A stretch of DNA of 64,000 nucleotides from Verrucomicrobiales bacterium (GTDB taxonomy: Bacteria > Verrucomicrobiota > Verrucomicrobiia > Limisphaerales > J093): positions 1 through 64,000 of the forward strand of contig JABTUJ010000038.1 of the NCBI GenBank assembly GCA_015075445.1, in the 5' to 3' direction. This document shows, piece by piece, positions 1-9,422 of the stretch. Position 1 is the first letter of the stretch; every line of letters begins with the position of its first letter. Under the pieces are notes generated by a model. The model was not told where the DNA came from. It did not search any database and was given only the letters and a program-made list of their open reading frames with translations. Position numbers and translations under genes: made by a program.

Positions 1-110
1 AACAACCGCAGCGGACAGCCTCCCTTTCGGTTTCCAGCTTTCTAGGTGCCTCGGCGCAAGATCGAGCCCAGAACAAACGATCCGAAGACTTGTGCCGCAC
101 ACCCGGGTAG
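1..110 (+). repeat. Dispersed repeat family A, copy 1
   Basis: About 105 bases at the left edge match positions 62326-62430 with small indels; the shared core reads ggtgcctcggcgcaa. Within the copy, 52-60 (cggcgcaag) can pair with 89-97 (cttgtgccg). In the second copy the closing pair G-C is replaced by A-T and another G-C by G-T, so pairing is kept. It lies directly upstream of the beta-helix protein gene. The element may start before the window. Bases 111-248 hold nothing I recognise. Confidence 0.7.
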
Positions 111-248
111 CAATCGTCACCGAGTTTTGGCTTGTCAATGAGCGAACAACATTCTAAGAATAGAGCGAGGTTTGATTAGGTCGTATTGCGGCCCATGACC
201 ACACGAGTACCAGCCAAGGTGTATCCCTGCGGGTCTGCCCAGTCCCCC

Positions 249-3200
249 ATGTTCTCTCGTCCCCGCAGTCTTCGTCGGCCCCTGACCCTCGTGTTCCTGC
301 TCGCCATGGTGATCCCTGGCCAGGTGGTGGGCGCCGTGCGGTATGTCCGGCCGGACGGGAACGACAGCGGGACGGGCCTCACGTGGGCCCAGGCCAAGCG
401 ATCGGTCGGAGCTGCCCTCGCCCAAGCCCAGGCCGGCGACGAGATCTGGGTCGCCGCCGGTACGTATGGGGAGCGCCTGTGGCTCAAGCGCGAGGTGGCG
501 CTTTACGGTGGATTCGCCGGCAACGAAACCCAACGCGACCAGCGGGACTGGCGCCAGCATCGCACCATCCTGGACGGCGCCCAAGGGGGCCCGGTGGTCC
601 GCTCGGAGGACGTGGGTGCCACACCGGCCACGCGATTGGACGGGTTCACGGTGCGCAACGGCCGCGGCATTCTGGGGGGCGGGATCGCCTGCACGGCGAC
701 GTCTCCGACGCTGGCCAACAACATCATCACCGGGAACGTCTCGGCCGGGCCGGGGGGCGGCATCTGCTGCTACAACGGCGCCAACCCCCGCATCCTGAAC
801 AACTGGATCACCGACAACCTGGCCGGCGGGGACGAGGGCGATGGCGGCGGCATTGCCTGCGTGAAGGGTGACAGCAAGCAGAACCTGGGATCCTCGCCGC
901 TCATCTGGGGCAACGTCATCGCCCGCAACCGCGCTGAGGAAAACGGCGGAGGCATCGTGGCCAAGGGCATCTTCGTCTCGGACGACGGGCAGGTCGTGGT
1001 CCCCAGCGCACCGGTCATTCTCAACAACTTCCTTACAGCCAACCTGGCCGCCCAACCGCCCCTGGGCGATCGCAGCCTCGGCGGCGGCGCCATTGCCTGC
1101 ACCGACGACGGCATGGCGCCGGTCATCGCGAACAACACGATCACCGCCAACGGCGGTCTGCAGGCGGGCGGCATCCTGTTGGTGGGTGGGGCGCGGGACA
1201 ATCCTCTCGTCGTCAACAACACCCTTGTCGGCAACAGCGGCCCCGCCCTCCGCTGGATTGGCCTGAACTCGCTGCGCCTGGCCAACAACCTCATCGCGTT
1301 CAATACCGCGGGCCTGACGCGCTCGACCCGCTCGCCGGGCGGCACGGCGATCCTTACCCACAACCTCATCCATGGGAACGCCGTGGACTTCGACGGACTT
1401 CCCAGCGTCATTGGCACCAGCGGCAACCTCGGCTTCGATCCCCGCCTCGTCGGGCCGCTCTACGGGGACTGTCGCCTGCAACCCGATTCACCGTGTGTCA
1501 ACGCCGGCGACCCCACGTTCCTCGAAGAGGACTGGGTGGACGCCGACGGCGCCCCGCGCGTCCGGGGGGGCCGGGTGGACATCGGCGCCGACGAAGCGGA
1601 CGGGGTCGCCCGGACGTTTGTGCCGCCTGTGGTGCGCGTCCGTCCCACCGGTAACGACGCCCAGGACGGCGCCACTTGGGCGACCGCCAAGCGCACGGTC
1701 GCAGCCGCCATTGCCTCTCTCAACGACGGCGCTCTGGCCGGGAACCACCTCACCCGCGGCGGGGAAGTCTGGGTGCAGGCCGGGACCTACACCGAGAACC
1801 TGACGCTCCCACCTTATGTCCATCTTTACGGTGGGTTCCGTGGGCAGGAAACCTCGCGAGCGGAGCGGAATCCCGAGGCCAACGTCACGCGGCTGGACGG
1901 GGGCGCGAAGGGCCGTGTCCTGCTGGTCTGGGGCGGGCACCGCCTGCAGACCGTGGACGGGTTTGTCCTCCAGGGCGGTCGCCTCACCGCGAACTTCAGT
2001 GACCAGGGCGGCGGGATCGAATGCTACCAGGCCGGGCCCACCGTTGCCCGGTGCCTGATCACGGGCAACGTGGCGAACCTGGGCGGAGGCGTGGGGGCCT
2101 ACGGCGCCAGCCCGTGGATTTCGGGTTGCGTCCTGACGAACAACCTGGCGGGCGGCGACGGCAAGGGCTGGGGGGGCGGGTTGCATCTGGACCGGTCGTA
2201 CGCCCTGGTCGAAGACTGTCTCATCGCCCACAACCGGGCCTCGGATGGCGGCGGGCTCTACAGCTCGTTTGGCAAGCCGCGCATCCGCCGCAACGAAATC
2301 CGGAACAACGAAGGCAGGGGCCTTTCGCTCCACAACAGCGGCGGCCTGGATTGGATTTCGGCAGAGCTGCTGCAGGTGGCGGACAACCTCATTTACGAAA
2401 ACCTCGCCTCGCAGGAAGGGGCCGGGCTGTATGTCCTCTTCTGCGCCGGGCAGATCCGCAACAACCTCGTGCTCCTGAACCGCGCCGGCACCTTCGAGGG
2501 CGGCGGCTACGGCGGCGGCATGGCCCTCAGCGTCGGGCAGGTCGACGGCGGCGATCTCATCGTCGCGAACAACTCGATCCTGGGCAACACCGCGGACTAC
2601 TTCGGCCTGAACTTCGGCGGCGGCATCCACACCATCCTCTTCCAGCGGGCGAACCTGGTCCTCGCGAACAACATCGTCGCCTACAACAGCAGCGGCATCT
2701 TCAACCAGCAGGCCAGCCCGGTCAGCCCGGTCATGGTCCGCAATCTCTTCCACGCCAACAACGGCCAGGACTATCAGCTCTATGGCTCCTTCGGTGTTCC
2801 CGGCGGCCCGCTGTCCCATCCCACCGATCTGACCGGCGATCCCCGTTTCGTTTCGCTGAACGGCGACTTCCACCTGCAGGCGGGCTCGCCCGCCATCGAC
2901 GCCGGCGAACCCCTCTACGCGCCGGACGCCGACTTTGACCAGCGGCCGCGGCCTCTGGACGGCAACCAGGATGGCTTCGCGCGACCTGACCTCGGCGCTT
3001 ACGAGTACGTGCATCCCGCGGTGCGGGGCCAGATCGAAGCTGCGGTGCCGACCGTGGACGCCTACGCGCCCGAAGGCTCGGTCATCATCCCCGTGCGGCG
3101 TCAGCATGGGCTCGCCGGGGCGGTCGCCGTCACCTATGCCACCCGCGATGACACCGCCCGGGCCGGTCGCGATTACGTGGCCGCGAACGGGCAACTCAGT

Positions 3201-3737
3201 TTTGCGGAAGGGCAGGCCTTTGCGGCCATCACGGTGGCCCTCCCCCCCGGGCTTACCGCGACCGAACCCCGTTCGTTCACGCTCCAACTCAGTCAACCCA
3301 CCGGCGGCGCCAGCCTGGGCCCCCAATCCTCCGTGCGGGTGACCCTCTTCGCGCCGGCACCCGTGAACCACGACAACCCTTGGGGCATACCCGAGGACTG
3401 GATTCAGGAGCACGGCCTTGAGCTGACCGCCGTGTCGGACGCCGACCACGACGGGTTCCTGGATCGGTACGAGTACTTCGCGGGCACCCATCCCCGGGAT
3501 CCCAGCTCGCGGCTGTGTTTCACCGCCGTGAGCCGCGCCCCGGCCGGGATCACCCTCACCTGGACGAGCGTGCCGGGGAAACGCTACACGCTTCGGCGCA
3601 ACTCGACCCCGGCTGGTGCTGCTCCGTTTGGCCAGGTGATCCAGGAGCACATTGCGGCCACCGGCTCCACGACGTCCTGGACCGATGGCGCGGCGATCGG
3701 GAGCCGGGCCTTTTACCGGATCGAGGTCGAACCCTGA
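249..3737 (+). CDS. Secreted right-handed beta-helix protein with Calx-beta domain
   Basis: Predicted exported surface or secreted protein. The ATG at 249 is preferred over 186 because it gives a compact signal peptide (basic MFSRPRSLRRP, then a hydrophobic core ending near VVGA). Two homologous halves follow, each opening with an RPxGND...G..W..AK motif, then many short turns of the NNxIxxN type typical of parallel beta-helix (pectate-lyase-like) folds, and a terminal segment of the 'choice-of-anchor Q' kind. A Calx-beta domain lies at roughly residues 925-1035, then a DADHDGFLDRYEYFAGT calcium-binding segment, then the C-terminal W.S..GK.Y module ending AFYRIEVEP that is shared with four other proteins here. 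Substrate unknown; polysaccharide or adhesin function is inference. Fifty-four bases separate it from the following protease gene on the same strand. Confidence 0.8.
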   Translation: MFSRPRSLRRPLTLVFLLAMVIPGQVVGAVRYVRPDGNDSGTGLTWAQAKRSVGAALAQAQAGDEIWVAAGTYGERLWLKREVALYGGFAGNETQRDQRDWRQHRTILDGAQGGPVVRSEDVGATPATRLDGFTVRNGRGILGGGIACTATSPTLANNIITGNVSAGPGGGICCYNGANPRILNNWITDNLAGGDEGDGGGIACVKGDSKQNLGSSPLIWGNVIARNRAEENGGGIVAKGIFVSDDGQVVVPSAPVILNNFLTANLAAQPPLGDRSLGGGAIACTDDGMAPVIANNTITANGGLQAGGILLVGGARDNPLVVNNTLVGNSGPALRWIGLNSLRLANNLIAFNTAGLTRSTRSPGGTAILTHNLIHGNAVDFDGLPSVIGTSGNLGFDPRLVGPLYGDCRLQPDSPCVNAGDPTFLEEDWVDADGAPRVRGGRVDIGADEADGVARTFVPPVVRVRPTGNDAQDGATWATAKRTVAAAIASLNDGALAGNHLTRGGEVWVQAGTYTENLTLPPYVHLYGGFRGQETSRAERNPEANVTRLDGGAKGRVLLVWGGHRLQTVDGFVLQGGRLTANFSDQGGGIECYQAGPTVARCLITGNVANLGGGVGAYGASPWISGCVLTNNLAGGDGKGWGGGLHLDRSYALVEDCLIAHNRASDGGGLYSSFGKPRIRRNEIRNNEGRGLSLHNSGGLDWISAELLQVADNLIYENLASQEGAGLYVLFCAGQIRNNLVLLNRAGTFEGGGYGGGMALSVGQVDGGDLIVANNSILGNTADYFGLNFGGGIHTILFQRANLVLANNIVAYNSSGIFNQQASPVSPVMVRNLFHANNGQDYQLYGSFGVPGGPLSHPTDLTGDPRFVSLNGDFHLQAGSPAIDAGEPLYAPDADFDQRPRPLDGNQDGFARPDLGAYEYVHPAVRGQIEAAVPTVDAYAPEGSVIIPVRRQHGLAGAVAVTYATRDDTARAGRDYVAANGQLSFAEGQAFAAITVALPPGLTATEPRSFTLQLSQPTGGASLGPQSSVRVTLFAPAPVNHDNPWGIPEDWIQEHGLELTAVSDADHDGFLDRYEYFAGTHPRDPSSRLCFTAVSRAPAGITLTWTSVPGKRYTLRRNSTPAGAAPFGQVIQEHIAATGSTTSWTDGAAIGSRAFYRIEVEP

Positions 3738-3791
3738 CCCGGCGCTTCCCTGCATGCATCTCCGCTTTCCCGTCCTCCAAACGACCACGCG

Positions 3792-6700
3792 ATGAAAACC
3801 AAAACCACTATTCGCACCGTGGGCCTTGGGCTGGCCCTGGGACTCGTTCTCATTCTTGGGCGCCAGGGCCAGGATGCCCGCGATCCGCTCGCGCCCGCGG
3901 GTGCCACGTTCCTGGATCCGTCAGCGTTGCTGGTCTCCGCCCCGACCTCCGCGGGACCGGACCGCATGCGCGCGGCTTTGGACAAGCCCGCCGGCCTTCT
4001 TGAAAGGGCCCGGCAGGCCCAAGCGCAGCCGCGATCGTCGCCGGAGGTTCTGGCGGCACGAGATGCCGTGGCGCGCCAACTGGGCACGGGCCTTCGTCAG
4101 CAGCAGGCGAATCCTGGCGCCCGGAAGGTCCCGACCGTCCGCGGCAAGACCCGCGGCACCGGACAACGGGTGTTGGAGCCCGCCCAGCAGCGCGCCGTCG
4201 ACACGTTGCGTGACCAGTTGGGGGTGGGTGCGTCGCTCGCCATGGATTCGGCTGCCGGCACGCTGCGCCACGTGCGCGGCCCCTTGACCGCCGTTCTGCG
4301 GGGCGACTCCGCCTACGAGGCCGCGCGGGATCGCGGCGACTTTGCGGCGATGGCGCTGGCCACCGTCGGCGTGCTGGCCCCCGTCCTCAACGTGCAGCAG
4401 CCGGCGCAGGAATTCGTGCCGCGGGCTCCGGAGCGGGATGACCTGGGCATGGTTCATGTCCGGCTCGACCAGCGCCATGGGGACCTGCCGGTGTACGGGG
4501 CCCAGGTCGTGTTGCATTTCGACCCGCAAGGCGAGCCCGTGGAACTCAGCGGCATCTATTCTCCCACGCCGCGCCGCGGCGAGGACGGCGAGTTTGTCGT
4601 GAGTGAGGCGGACGCGATCGCGCGCGCTCAGCAGGCGGTGGGTCAGGTCGGCACCGGCGTGCGGCCGCCGCAGGCTCAGCGGGTGCTTTACTGGAACCCA
4701 AACGTCAGTCCTGTACCGGCGTATCTGGTTTCGCTGATCGTCACCCCGACGGAGTCCTGGGAGGTCGTCGTTGCCGGGGCGGACGGACAGGTGCTCCATC
4801 GGCTGGCGACCACCTTCAGTGCGGCGGCGCAAGGGCAGGCGCCGGATCTCCTCGGCCAGGTCCAGCCCGTCCACTCCTGGCAGCAGGGGACGGAATTCCT
4901 CGCGATTGACACCACTGCCACGATCTACGACGCGGCCCGCTCACGCCCGCCCACCTTCACGAATCTGTTCGGCGCCCTCTGTGTCTTCGACGTCCAGGAC
5001 CAGGACGTCGAGGTCGCCCTCAAACAGGGCATCGGCTACGTGCGGACGACCGACCGCAACCGCTGGGATCCCACGGCCGTCAGCATGCTCTCCCATTTCC
5101 GCCGCATCGCGGACTACTACCGCACGACCCACAACCGGAACTCGTTCGACGACCGCGGGATTTCCCTCACCGCCCTGATCCATGCCCGCTTCAAGAACCA
5201 CCGCGGGGAGCTCTACAAGGACAACGCCTTCTTCAACCCCAACCTCAACCTCATGGTCTTCGGCGACGGCGAGCGGAGCACCAATCCCGGCATGCTCCCC
5301 GCCGCCCTGGACATCGCGGCGCACGAGCTGACCCACGGCGTCGTCGACAACTCCGCCGCCTTCCGCTACGAGAACCAGTCCGGCGCGCTCCATGAGCACA
5401 TGGCCGATTACTTCGCCTGCATGGTGGACCGCGAGGACTGGCTGCTCGGCGAGGACACCGTCCGGGGCTCGGCCCACGTGGCCTGGCGGGACCTCAGCAA
5501 CCCGGCCAATCCGCAGGTCAAGGAACCCGGCCCCAAGACCATGGCCGAGTACCGGAACCTCCCCAACACCCCCGAGGGCGATCTCGGCGGCGTGCACGTC
5601 AACTCGACCATCCCCAGCTACGCCGCCTACCTCTTCACCGCCGGCGAGAACGGTCTGGGCCGCGAGAAGGCTGAGAAGATCGTCTATCGCGCGCTGACCC
5701 GCTACCTCACCCAGTACGCCGAGTTCGTGGATTACCGCCGCGCCGTGATCTCGGCGGCCAAGGATCTCCATCCCAACGGACCCGAGGCGCAGATCGTTGC
5801 CCAGGCGTTCGATACGGCCCAGATCCTCGACGGCAGTGCCACCCCGCCGCCTTCGCCTGTCCCCCCCACCTCCGGCGAGGAACGCATCGTCTTCCTCCGC
5901 GCCGAGTACGATGATTTCTTCGGCTTCTTCCTCGGCTACGGCCTCTACGTCATGAACAATCAGGGTTACCAACTGGTCTCCTTCACCGCGCTTGACCGCG
6001 TCCGCCCCGCCGTTTCGGGCGACGGCACGTGGGCCCTCTGCGTGGACGAGGACCACAACGTTTTCTGGACCGACGGCGAGGACGAGGAACAGCTCACGGA
6101 CACCGGGGATGTGCGCACGATCGCGCTCTCGAAAGACCTCCGCTGGGTGGCCTTTACCACGACGGACTACGACAACCAGGTTCACCTCCTCAACACGGAG
6201 GATGACTCCGTCCGCAGCGCCACCATCCGCGTGCCCACCAGCGGCGATCCCGTGACCGCCAGCTTCGCGGATGTCCTCTCCTTCAACTGCGTGGGCGACG
6301 TCCTTTACTTCGATGCCTTCGCCGAAGGCGTGCTCGGCCAGGTCGAGTACGGCTGCTGGGGCCTGTTCTCCCTCCGGGTCAAGGATCTCCAATGCCACTC
6401 CCTCCTTCCCCTCAGCCCCGGTCTCCAGGTGGGGAACCCGGCCCTCGCCAACACGCTGCCCCACCACCTCGTCGCGGACTACGTCTACACCACGAACCAG
6501 CAGTCCACGATCGGGGTGGTTTCCCTCGATCTCAGCCAAAGCCAGCTCCACGTCCTGCTCCGGGGCCTCGACGGTTTCGCCGTCCCCAGCTTCCGTGGTG
6601 ATGACACCCAGATCGTGTTCAGCACCGTCAGCGGGGGACTTCACTACCTGAACGAAGCCAGCCTCACCGCCGATCGCAGCGCCCTGACCGCCGGGTCCAC

Positions 6701-8387
6701 CCGCGCCCTCCTCTGGTCGGCCACCGAGCTCACCTACCCGGTCGGCTTCCGTTCCGGCACCTATGTGCCCCCGGCCGGTCGCCTCGAACTCGTCCCAGCC
6801 AGCCTGGATTTCGGCTCGACGCCCCTCGGCACCCCCGTGACCCGGCGCGTTGAACTCGCGAACACCGGCAACGCGGACCTCGAACTCATCGAGGTCACCC
6901 TCGAAGGGCCCGGTGTCGCCGCCTTCGACTTCGCTTCCCCTCTCCAGAAACGCTTCGCCGTCGGCCAGCGACAGTCCCTCGACCTCACTTTCTCCCCCCG
7001 CCAGACCGGGGCTCAGACCGCCACGGTCCACTTCCGCAGCACCGCGCCCGGCCAACCCGACGTCACCGCCGCCCTCACCGGCACCGGCGCGGCCGGCCCG
7101 GCCAAGGACTACTGGCGCGAAGTCTGGCAGGACTTCCAGGACCGTTACTCCTACTTCGACCACAAGGGCGTTTCGTGGCCGGCCGTGTACGAGGCTCACC
7201 GGAATGCCTTCGCCGGCCTGACCCCCACCCAGTTCGGGGTCAAACTCAACGAGGTCCTCCAGGTGCTGCACGACTGGCATGTCTCGGTCCGGCTGCCGGA
7301 CGGGACCTACGTCGGCTACGCCGGCGATTACCCGCGCAACTACCTGAACAAGCTCTCGACCCAGTACACGGGGGGCGCCACTTACGCCAACGTCCGCAAC
7401 GCGAACGTCCTCTACCACGCCCGCCTCACCGGCGGCTGGGCCCACCTCGTCGTGGATACTCTCGCCACCGAGGCCTTCGGCAAACTCAGCGATGCCGACC
7501 TCGAACAAGTCTTCAGCCTCTACGCGGATGCCCCGGGCTGGATCGTGGATCTCCGCGCCAACAGTGGCGGCAACGAGGCCAACGCCGCCAAGTTCGCGTC
7601 GCGGTTCGTCGAGCAACCCGTCACCTACGGCCACGTGCGTTACCGCGTCGTGGGCTCCGTGCCCTACCAGTTCGAGCCGTTCCTGCCCAAGGTGCTTCAG
7701 CCCACCACGGGGCCGCGCTATCTCAAGCCGGTCGTGGGTTTGATCGGACAGCGCTGCATGAGCTCGGCCGAGTGGTTCACCCTCATGCTCCGCGCCTGCC
7801 CCAATGTCGTCCTCATCGGGGACCGCACCCGCGGCGCCTCGGGCAGCCCGGAAACCCGCACCATTCCCGAGCTCAACCTCGAGTACGCGGTCAGCACCTG
7901 GATCGCGTACGACGAGCGCCAACGACCCTTCGAAGACCGCGGCCTCGCTCCCGCCATCGCCGTTCCGCCCTCGCAGAGCATCGACGATGCGACCTTGAAG
8001 GACTACGTCCTCGAACAAGCCCTCGCCTACCTCCAATGGCGCCAGACACAAGGCGCCGCCCTGCCGCTCGTCTCCGCCCGCTCGGATCGCGACGGCGACG
8101 GCCAACCTGACGTCGACGAGTACCTGGCCGGCACGGACGCGACCCGCGCCACCGACCGGTTCGGTTTCCTGCCGGGCGGTCCCCGTCCGGCGATCGCCGG
8201 TCAAATCGAACTGCGTTGGCAGAGCGTCGCCGGCAAGCGCTACCACGTGACCCGGGCCGCCAGCCTGGCGGGTCCCTACACCCGCCTCGCGCAGGGATTG
8301 GCCGCCACCCCGCCCACGAACACCTACGTGGACCGCACCGTCACCGGGCCGGGCCCGTACTACTACCGCCTCGAGCTGGACCGCTGA
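3792..8387 (+). CDS. Secreted double protease: thermolysin-type M4 plus S41 domain
   Basis: A 1,531-residue exported protein with an N-terminal signal segment. An FTP/PepSY-like propeptide occupies about residues 200-340. An M4 (thermolysin) domain follows, with zinc motif HELTH at 511-515, third ligand Glu535 exactly 24 residues after His511, and the GGVHVNS motif with His602 that matches the thermolysin transition-state histidine. Next come a beta-propeller-like stretch (about 690-990), a choice-of-anchor D/ASH domain (about 996-1100) and an S41 tail-specific-protease domain with DLRANSGGN near 1250 and MSSAE at 1323-1327 supplying the serine. The end carries DRDGDGQPDVDEYLAGTD and the shared C-terminal module closing PYYYRLELDR. 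Both active sites look intact. Having two unrelated protease folds in one chain is unusual; the ORF is continuous with no sign of a chimeric junction. Confidence 0.85.
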   Translation: MKTKTTIRTVGLGLALGLVLILGRQGQDARDPLAPAGATFLDPSALLVSAPTSAGPDRMRAALDKPAGLLERARQAQAQPRSSPEVLAARDAVARQLGTGLRQQQANPGARKVPTVRGKTRGTGQRVLEPAQQRAVDTLRDQLGVGASLAMDSAAGTLRHVRGPLTAVLRGDSAYEAARDRGDFAAMALATVGVLAPVLNVQQPAQEFVPRAPERDDLGMVHVRLDQRHGDLPVYGAQVVLHFDPQGEPVELSGIYSPTPRRGEDGEFVVSEADAIARAQQAVGQVGTGVRPPQAQRVLYWNPNVSPVPAYLVSLIVTPTESWEVVVAGADGQVLHRLATTFSAAAQGQAPDLLGQVQPVHSWQQGTEFLAIDTTATIYDAARSRPPTFTNLFGALCVFDVQDQDVEVALKQGIGYVRTTDRNRWDPTAVSMLSHFRRIADYYRTTHNRNSFDDRGISLTALIHARFKNHRGELYKDNAFFNPNLNLMVFGDGERSTNPGMLPAALDIAAHELTHGVVDNSAAFRYENQSGALHEHMADYFACMVDREDWLLGEDTVRGSAHVAWRDLSNPANPQVKEPGPKTMAEYRNLPNTPEGDLGGVHVNSTIPSYAAYLFTAGENGLGREKAEKIVYRALTRYLTQYAEFVDYRRAVISAAKDLHPNGPEAQIVAQAFDTAQILDGSATPPPSPVPPTSGEERIVFLRAEYDDFFGFFLGYGLYVMNNQGYQLVSFTALDRVRPAVSGDGTWALCVDEDHNVFWTDGEDEEQLTDTGDVRTIALSKDLRWVAFTTTDYDNQVHLLNTEDDSVRSATIRVPTSGDPVTASFADVLSFNCVGDVLYFDAFAEGVLGQVEYGCWGLFSLRVKDLQCHSLLPLSPGLQVGNPALANTLPHHLVADYVYTTNQQSTIGVVSLDLSQSQLHVLLRGLDGFAVPSFRGDDTQIVFSTVSGGLHYLNEASLTADRSALTAGSTRALLWSATELTYPVGFRSGTYVPPAGRLELVPASLDFGSTPLGTPVTRRVELANTGNADLELIEVTLEGPGVAAFDFASPLQKRFAVGQRQSLDLTFSPRQTGAQTATVHFRSTAPGQPDVTAALTGTGAAGPAKDYWREVWQDFQDRYSYFDHKGVSWPAVYEAHRNAFAGLTPTQFGVKLNEVLQVLHDWHVSVRLPDGTYVGYAGDYPRNYLNKLSTQYTGGATYANVRNANVLYHARLTGGWAHLVVDTLATEAFGKLSDADLEQVFSLYADAPGWIVDLRANSGGNEANAAKFASRFVEQPVTYGHVRYRVVGSVPYQFEPFLPKVLQPTTGPRYLKPVVGLIGQRCMSSAEWFTLMLRACPNVVLIGDRTRGASGSPETRTIPELNLEYAVSTWIAYDERQRPFEDRGLAPAIAVPPSQSIDDATLKDYVLEQALAYLQWRQTQGAALPLVSARSDRDGDGQPDVDEYLAGTDATRATDRFGFLPGGPRPAIAGQIELRWQSVAGKRYHVTRAASLAGPYTRLAQGLAATPPTNTYVDRTVTGPGPYYYRLELDR

Positions 8388-8412
8388 ACGCTCGGTCGCC
8401 GGCCGGTACCGC

Positions 8413-8733
8413 TCAGGTTTCGAGGTTCGGCGCCGGGGACAACTTGGCGCGGACGCTCGCGACCTTCTGCTCCATCGTCTCCCGACGGTCGGTGCGCGTC
8501 CCGAGCTTGATTACGGTCGTGATGCGCGGAGCCCCCATCTCGTGAACGAGTTCGTGGCACCGTTTGATGGCGCCGAACACGACGTCCCATTCGCCTTCGA
8601 GGTTCGTGCCGTTGGCGTGCAGGACCGGTTGGAGCCCGGCGGCGGCGAGGGCCTTCTCGCAGGCGGCCACGTAAGGGGACAGCGACACCCCCGTGCCGAG
8701 GGGGACCAGGCTGAGATCGACAATGACGTTCAT
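8413..8733 (-). CDS. MTH1187/YkoF-type thiamine-binding protein
   Basis: A 106-residue cytosolic protein of the MTH1187 family (formerly DUF77), small ferredoxin-like-fold proteins that bind thiamine or related molecules. The length is typical. Family landmarks are the opening MNVIVDLSLVPLGTG, the central G.NLEGEWD and the helix CHELVHEMGAPRI. It is the last gene of a probable minus-strand run: 19 bases behind the SGNH hydrolase and, further upstream, the FG-GAP protein. No thiamine pathway genes or TPP riboswitch are seen nearby, so the ligand is inferred from the family only. Confidence 0.85.
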   Translation of the reverse strand: MNVIVDLSLVPLGTGVSLSPYVAACEKALAAAGLQPVLHANGTNLEGEWDVVFGAIKRCHELVHEMGAPRITTVIKLGTRTDRRETMEQKVASVRAKLSPAPNLET

Positions 8734-8752
8734 ACGCAGATTCCGGAGGGGT

Positions 8753-9379
8753 CTATCGCAGTTGATCGAGATGCGGTTCCAGGGCCGTCGCGATGCGTTC
8801 CGCGATCCGGGCGTAGCCTGCTTCGTTCGGGTGCAGGGGATCCGCCATCAAGGCCGGTGTGCCCAAGACACCGTCCAGGATGTCCGGTACCAGCAACACG
8901 CGCTTCTCGCGGGCGAGCCGGGCGAAGCGTCGCCGGTGCTGGTCCAACACACTCGCGCTGCGCACGCCCAGCACCACCACGAACGTGCCGGTCGGCTGGA
9001 ACGCGTCCACCAGCGCGGCCAGGTTCGCGAAGGTCTGGTCGAGGGGTTCGCGTTGCAGGCTGTCGTTGCCGCCCAGGCAAAGCAGCACCACCCGCGGGTT
9101 GAGTTGAAGCGCTTCCGGCAACCGCGCGCGTCCGTCCGCCGTGGTATCTCCGGAAGCGCCGAGGTTGACGATGTCCACGCCCAACCGGTGGCCAAGCTGG
9201 GCGGGATAAGCCGCCTCCGGCGGTACTCTGGTTCCCGCCGTCAGGCTGTCGCCGAATGCCACCCACGGACCCCGGGCGGTGGGCGGCAAGTTGACCAGGC
9301 TGACCGGCCGACCCCGCCAGAACCACAGCGCGAGCCCGACCAGCACGAGGGCCCACACCCACAACGAAAGGCGCTTCAT
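8753..9379 (-). CDS. SGNH/GDSL-family hydrolase (TesA-like esterase)
   Basis: A 208-residue protein with an N-terminal hydrophobic segment (MKRLSLWVWALVLVGLALWF) that should act as signal anchor, placing the enzyme on the outer face of the inner membrane. All four SGNH blocks are visible: GDSLTAG with the nucleophile Ser, NLGASGDT with the oxyanion Gly, GGND with Asn, and DPLHPNEAGY with the Asp and His of the triad. This matches arylesterase/lysophospholipase L1 (TesA) relatives in size and order. Substrate cannot be told. It lies between an FG-GAP protein gene (43-base gap) and the thiamine-binding protein gene (19-base gap), all on the minus strand. Confidence 0.88.
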   Translation of the reverse strand: MKRLSLWVWALVLVGLALWFWRGRPVSLVNLPPTARGPWVAFGDSLTAGTRVPPEAAYPAQLGHRLGVDIVNLGASGDTTADGRARLPEALQLNPRVVLLCLGGNDSLQREPLDQTFANLAALVDAFQPTGTFVVVLGVRSASVLDQHRRRFARLAREKRVLLVPDILDGVLGTPALMADPLHPNEAGYARIAERIATALEPHLDQLR

Positions 9380-9422
9380 GAACTCAGGTGGCGTCCGGGT
9401 TCGCGGGAGCCGGGACCGGGGT

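Noticed and set aside
4941..8246. 1,101-codon open frame on the minus strand, and similar long antisense frames (1488-3788, 29347-31590, 31678-33384)
   Set aside because: These are shadows of long GC-rich genes on the other strand; they lack domains, signal peptides and normal composition, while the sense frames have clear families.
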